From Scenedesmus sp. ARA3 (Eukaryota > Chlorophyta > Chlorophyceae > Sphaeropleales > Scenedesmaceae): DNA of 64,000 bases. The notes beneath the pieces are model-generated. The model made no database searches and was not told the origin of the DNA. It saw only the letters and a list, made by a program, of their open reading frames with translations. The position numbers were made by a program, and so were the translations under genes. Shown here piece by piece: positions 59,521 through 64,000 of the stretch. The stretch is from assembly GCA_004335835.1 (NCBI GenBank), contig RWJK01001755.1:40089-104088 (forward strand). Reading direction: 5' to 3'. Within the stretch, counting starts at the first letter, position 1. Every line of letters begins with the position of its first letter.

Positions 59521-62104
59521 ATGGAGACCAGTGGAGTGCTCGTGGCACCTCCAAAAGGAAAACCAGCCGTCGCATCACGCAACGCAGCCCTGACCAAACG
59601 GGCAAGGCAGGTGAGCGACCAAAGTACCTGCACGGCTGCTTGCTTAGACAGCTGGAGGCTGAGCAGCAGCTCATCAAGAGTACCCCCCATGCAGTGCTGC
59701 ATCATGGCCCATTAGCACCTGCTGCCACCCCAGCCCCCTGCATCTGCCCACTCTTGTGCTGCTTGTGGCTCTCAGGCTCGCCAGGCGCAGGCGGCTACAG
59801 CCATGTTGTGGGCTGCCGCTACGACAGCTCCCTGGGCATGCTGACCAAGAAGTTCATCAACCTCATCAACAAGGCAGATGATGGCGTGCTGGACCTCAAC
59901 CATGCAGCAGACATGCTACAGGTACAGGCCTTGCACCCATCAATTTCAGCCCCTATCACTGCCTGTATTGCAAGCAGACTCAGCCCAACCCCCAGCAGAC
60001 ATGCATGGATGCCAGCTGGCTGTAGTGAGCACCTGCAGGTGCTGCAACTCCCAGCTGTCCCGGACTAGGCTAGCACCTTGCCGTCGCAGCTGCCTGCCTT
60101 GCTGCTCGCCTGCCTCACCTGCTTCTGCACCACGCCTGCCGGTCTGTGCTGCCCCGCAGGTGCAGAAGCGCCGCATCTACGACATCACCAACGTGCTCGA
60201 GGGCGTCGGGCTGATTGAGAAGAAGAGCAAGAACAACATCATCTGGAAGCCTGCGCTGCCCAGCGGCAGCCCAGAGAACGAGGAGGATGAGCGCGCGCTG
60301 GAGCTGCTGCAGGGACAGATGGCCAGCCTGCGGGTGCGTGCCATTAGTATTGTACAAGTATTGCTGATCTTGCAAGCTTCTGCAGCCGGAGTGTTGGCTT
60401 TTATCGTGCTGGCGATGGCCGCTGCAGCTCACGTGCATTCCCTGCGCAGAGGCGTGTCGCCAGGGCGCTGTATGTGCGCCAGTACTGCTTTGCAGAGTTG
60501 ATGCGCATGCTTTCAGTGTGCTGAGAGCATGCTGCTGCTGCGCGTGCAGGACGCTGACGCCAGCCTTGACGCGCACATCCACCAGATGACCAGCTGCATC
60601 AAGGCCATGACAGAGGCGGCAGCCAACAAGCCGCACTTCTACGTCACAGACGATGACATCACAAACCTGCCCTGCTTTAAGTGAGCAACTTGGTGTTGGG
60701 CAAGCGCATGCGACTGACTTCAACAGCTGCAGGCAGCGGCGCCTGAGCTGTGCAACATGCATCCAGCATGCCTGAGGCTGGGCTGCTTGCTGCTGCCCAG
60801 GAGGCTTCGTACGTGGCTGCTGCATACTACATCGCAGATGGGCTCACAGCCTGCGCGGGTTCCATTGTTAACCTGTCCTGCAGACCACTTTTGTTGCGGG
60901 CTTATTGGTCGCACAGCTGGCACTCTTCGCATCACTCACGCTCCTACTGCCGCTGCCGCTTGCAGGGGTGACACCATCTTTGCTGTCAAGGCTCCTGCAG
61001 GCACCACGCTGGAGGTGCCTGAGCCTGAAAAGTACCGCATGGAGGACGGCAAGCTGGCGGAGCGCTTCAGGTGCGGCACGGCACAGCAGCAGCCCAGTCG
61101 GCCTTGTGTGCATGTGCTGCGTGTCGTGCGCATGCCAGCATATGCTGAGACGCATTGCTTGATCGTCACTGGCGTTTCAAACACGTGTGTGTAGTGCATC
61201 AGCTGCGAGCAGTGCCTCTTGCATGTTGATGCTCTTGTCGCTGACACTGCCTCGCCGCTGCTGTTGCTGCTGTCGTCTTCCCAGCGTGCTGCTGCACAGC
61301 AGCACTGATGCAGTGGAGGTGTTCCTGGTGCAGCACCCTGTGCAGCCTGGGGAAGGTGCTGCACCAGCAGCAGAGCCCCAGCAGCAACAGCAGCAGCAGC
61401 AGGCTGCAGCAGCACGCACGGAGCAGCAGCAGCTGCTGGATGCGCTGGTGCCGCAGCAACCCACCAGCCTGCAGCAGGCTGGCGCAGCAGCCTCTGCAGC
61501 AGCAGCAGCAGCACTAGCCGGTCCAGACATCAGCATGGAGCCGCCAGGTGGCCTAGCAGCGGCGGCAGCAGCAGCAGCAGCAGCAGCACAGCACTGCAGC
61601 GACAGCGCCAACCGCAGCAGCAACCGCCCGCCATCCCTGCAGCCGCAGCACCTGGCAGGTGGCGCCGGCGGCCCCGCCCCGCAGCCGTCGCCCATCACAC
61701 TGCTTGCCAAGGCCATCAGCAGCGGCGGCATCTCAGCAGCTGACATCGCTGTGGGGGCCAACGCGCTGATCAAGCAGGAGCAGCAGCAGCACCACGCGCC
61801 GCCTGGTGCTGCTGGCGCTGTTGCTGGTGCTGGCGGCGCGTGCGCCACACCCAACTTTGCTGCTATGGCCGGCCTCAATAGCCCGCTGTTCCCGCCTGCC
61901 GGCCTGAGCTCGCCCAACCTGGGGGCTGCGAGCCCTGCACAGAATGGCAAGTGGGCAGATGTGGGCATAGACCCTGAGGTTTGGTTTGAGGGCGACGGCG
62001 GCGCGCTGGGCGCGCTGGGCGACTTTTTCAAGAATGAGTCCTCCATCTTCCACCAGGCTGCAGCAGGCGACCAGCAGGACATCGGCACTGTGGCAGCCTG
62101 GTAG
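59521..62104 (+). CDS. E2F: E2F transcription factor
   Basis: Canonical E2F, about 492 aa. Exons: 59521-59610 or 59521-59623, 59776-59921, 60160-60333, 60550-60680, 60966-61070 and 61285-62104. The winged-helix DNA-binding domain spans exons 2-3 ([37 protein letters not shown], then [20 protein letters not shown]), with the RRIYD DNA-contact motif. Then come a dimerisation leucine zipper ([18 protein letters not shown]) and the marked box ([35 protein letters not shown]). After Gln/Ala-rich sequence, the C-terminus has [20 protein letters not shown] followed by GDFF, which resembles the acidic Rb-binding peptide. It presumably pairs with DP and is held by the algal Rb protein (MAT3). The exon 1/2 junction is the weak point: the best donor (59610) is out of phase with exon 2, while a weaker GT at 59624 restores frame. 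Confidence 0.9.
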
Positions 62105-64000
62105 GGGAGTGCTGGGTTGGGGCGGGCGCTTGGTAGTATGGCAGGTTGGCATGACACGAAGCGGGTGGGGGTGCAGTGGCTCTGCAGCAGTACGAGCGTG
62201 AACAGGCGCTACTTAGTGCGGTGATCATGAATGATTGTGTGCTGGCCCATCTGAAGCACAGTCCAAGCTGGCCTGTTCGTGAGCCAGTGTGGGCTGTAAT
62301 GGGCTAGGCGTGTTGCTGTAGTGCCAGGGTGACGCATGGGACGTGCAGCGGATGCTCTTCCAATGCGTTTGACATTAACATTTTCATCAACTGCATTTGG
62401 AGCCGCTGTTTGTGCTGTTGTCTCACGTTGTGTCCCACATGCTTTGATGGCTGCTGCTGGTGCGAGTGTTGGTGGGCTGTTGCAATCTGGTACATTCATG
62501 TGCTGGCACAGCGGCAGGGGCGTATGCCACAGACATGGGAGGGTGCTGGCAATGCAGCACACAGTTTCCTGCATTTCATTGGGTGGGGCATGCGCTGCCT
62601 GCACTTGACATCTGTGCCTGGCAGGGATGCAACGCAGCATGCAGAGCGGGACAGCAGCAGGGGTGTAGGGAGCTGCAAGCGCTCTTTTCTTTAAGTTATG
62701 CGCCAGCTTGCCCTGTTGTACGGGGCAGCAGCAGCAGCAGCAGCAACAGCAGGGGCCTGGCTGCAAGTGTGGTGGGAAGCAGGATGAAACAAGTCATTAC
62801 AGTGTGCATTATCTGGCGTTCATCTTGGGTTTTGTGGGAAACATTGGGTTGGCAGCAAGGGTGCCTGCAAGGGTGCCGCAACGCTGCTGGAGCGCTATGT
62901 TTTCTGTAGCTTGTGCAACGCGCTGCAGGTTGTTGGTTGGAGGCTCGTAAGCAACAACAGGATGCAGTGTTGTGAGGCAGGGCTAAGTTGGCATTAGGCG
63001 CGCGCTTTCATGCAGTGTGGCTGTGCTCTGTTGCTGCACTGCATGCGTCCATAGGGCAGGCGTGCTGCTGCTCCTCATTGCAGGTGTGTGCTTGGCTGTG
63101 GGCCTGTCTGTTGTGGGGTGGGACTGCCCTGTACATATGTGGGGTTGTGTGTTTTTATTGTTGCGTTGGACCTCACCGTGGGCTGTGTGTACAATGTTGC
63201 ACGCCCAGGATTGCACTGCTGTACGTCTACCGTGACTTGAGTACACTAGCGTATTGCCATTGCTGCTGGCAGCTGACATGGATCAGGCAACCTTAGCAAG
63301 CACCTGTGCCTGGCCTCACACACAGCAGCAGCTGTCTTTGTGTCAACACAGCAATTGCAGAAGGTTGCATCCAAGCAGGCGAGCATCCACCACAGGTGGA
63401 CACATCCCGCCAGAGTGTGTGCCATAGATGTTGACAATGTATTTTGTGTTGGGTTAGGTTGCTCTACCTCGGACATAATGCATTGCATGCACAGCATCTA
63501 GCAGCAGATGCGGCATGTATGTTGCGATTGGCCAAGCAGGACTTGGAGGACACTTACAGCAGGCTGTGCCGCGCTGCAGCCATGTCTTCGCTTGTATTGC
63601 TGCCGGCTGAGAAGCATCCAGCTGTTGCTGTTGGGCTGCAGTGTTCCTGCTGCTTCCGCGCAAGCCTTGCAGCCTTGGGCCGTAAGTCGTGCATGCCTAG
63701 GCTTTGTGGCTTGGAGGTGATCATCCGCCTCATCAAATGCACTTGCAATTGCACTGCAAGCACTTGACACACGGGCTTTTTGTGATGGACCAGGCTGGCT
63801 AGCGCTTTGACGAGGCTGGTGCCAGCATCTTGAAATTGTTCCTCAGACGACCATCTGATGCCGCATCAGCAGCAGCATCGATTTTCCAGTTGAGCCACAG
63901 CAAATGGTGACAACAGGCGATGTGCCTGCTTGTGGCAAATCAAGAATGTAAATGCAAGTTGAGTGAGTTATGTTGTGCTGTGTCGTGCGTGTTTGAGCTG
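62105..64000. other. Right-edge stretch without a supported gene
   Basis: It follows the E2F stop codon. The first part is likely the E2F 3' UTR. Frames of about 60-150 codons occur on both strands, but none shows recognisable motifs, codon bias or paired splice sites. A short CAG run is at about 62728-62748. The plus-strand frame at 63444-63767 is the least unlikely, yet it has no identifiable domain. Confidence 0.45.

Overview
The window looks like nuclear DNA of a green alga, probably a chlorophycean. Genes are split into many short exons with GT-AG introns. Coding DNA is GC-rich and full of CAG/CTG triplets that encode Ala, Gln and Ser runs. Several products are plant/algal in type: a CASTOR/POLLUX-like channel, a U-box E3 ligase, peroxiredoxin Q, an E2F and CSN2. 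No bacterial operon, rRNA, tRNA or CRISPR array was recognised. All gene models come from reading ORFs, splice-site dinucleotides and codon phase by eye. Exon borders given are those where phase closes from start to stop unless stated otherwise.

Layout, left to right. (1) 690-7175, minus: 15-exon plastid-type CASTOR/POLLUX-like channel. (2) 7652-8896, plus: small TMEM14-family membrane protein. (3) 8897-12400: no gene seen, but a long imperfect hairpin at about 9620-9815. (4) 12401-22490, minus: giant gene combining armadillo-like helices, two RRMs and a C-terminal U-box. (5) 22491-25502: no supported gene. (6) 25503-28163, minus: predicted plastid multi-pass membrane protein of unknown function. 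(7) 28363-31734, minus: PWP1, a WD40 ribosome-biogenesis factor, divergent from (8) 32170-35007, plus: a nuclear-type peroxiredoxin Q with a long Glu/Ala/Pro tail. (9) 37261-42372, minus: COP9 signalosome subunit 2, divergent from (10) 42825-46800, plus: twin zinc finger-UBA-PUB protein. (11) 47552-49499, minus: MDP-1-like HAD phosphatase. (12) 50159-54506, minus: the most notable gene, an oligoadenylate-synthase-like nucleotidyltransferase that appears spliced to an upstream PAZ-like domain. (13) 54945-55932, minus: mitochondrial-type ribosomal protein bL20, divergent from (14) 56528-58458, plus: family 2 glycosyltransferase. (15) 59521-62104, plus: E2F transcription factor. 62105-64000 holds nothing I can support.

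The genes are mostly unrelated housekeeping functions arranged as divergent pairs sharing short promoters; there is no cluster acting in one pathway. The two candidates for undescribed biology are single proteins: the PAZ-like/OAS-like fusion (possible link between small-RNA or dsRNA end recognition and nucleotide second-messenger or tailing chemistry) and the ARM-RRM-RRM-U-box protein (possible RNA-guided ubiquitin ligase). The assembly has a 50-base gap at 52656-52705 inside a 17-bp satellite and a single N at 38740.
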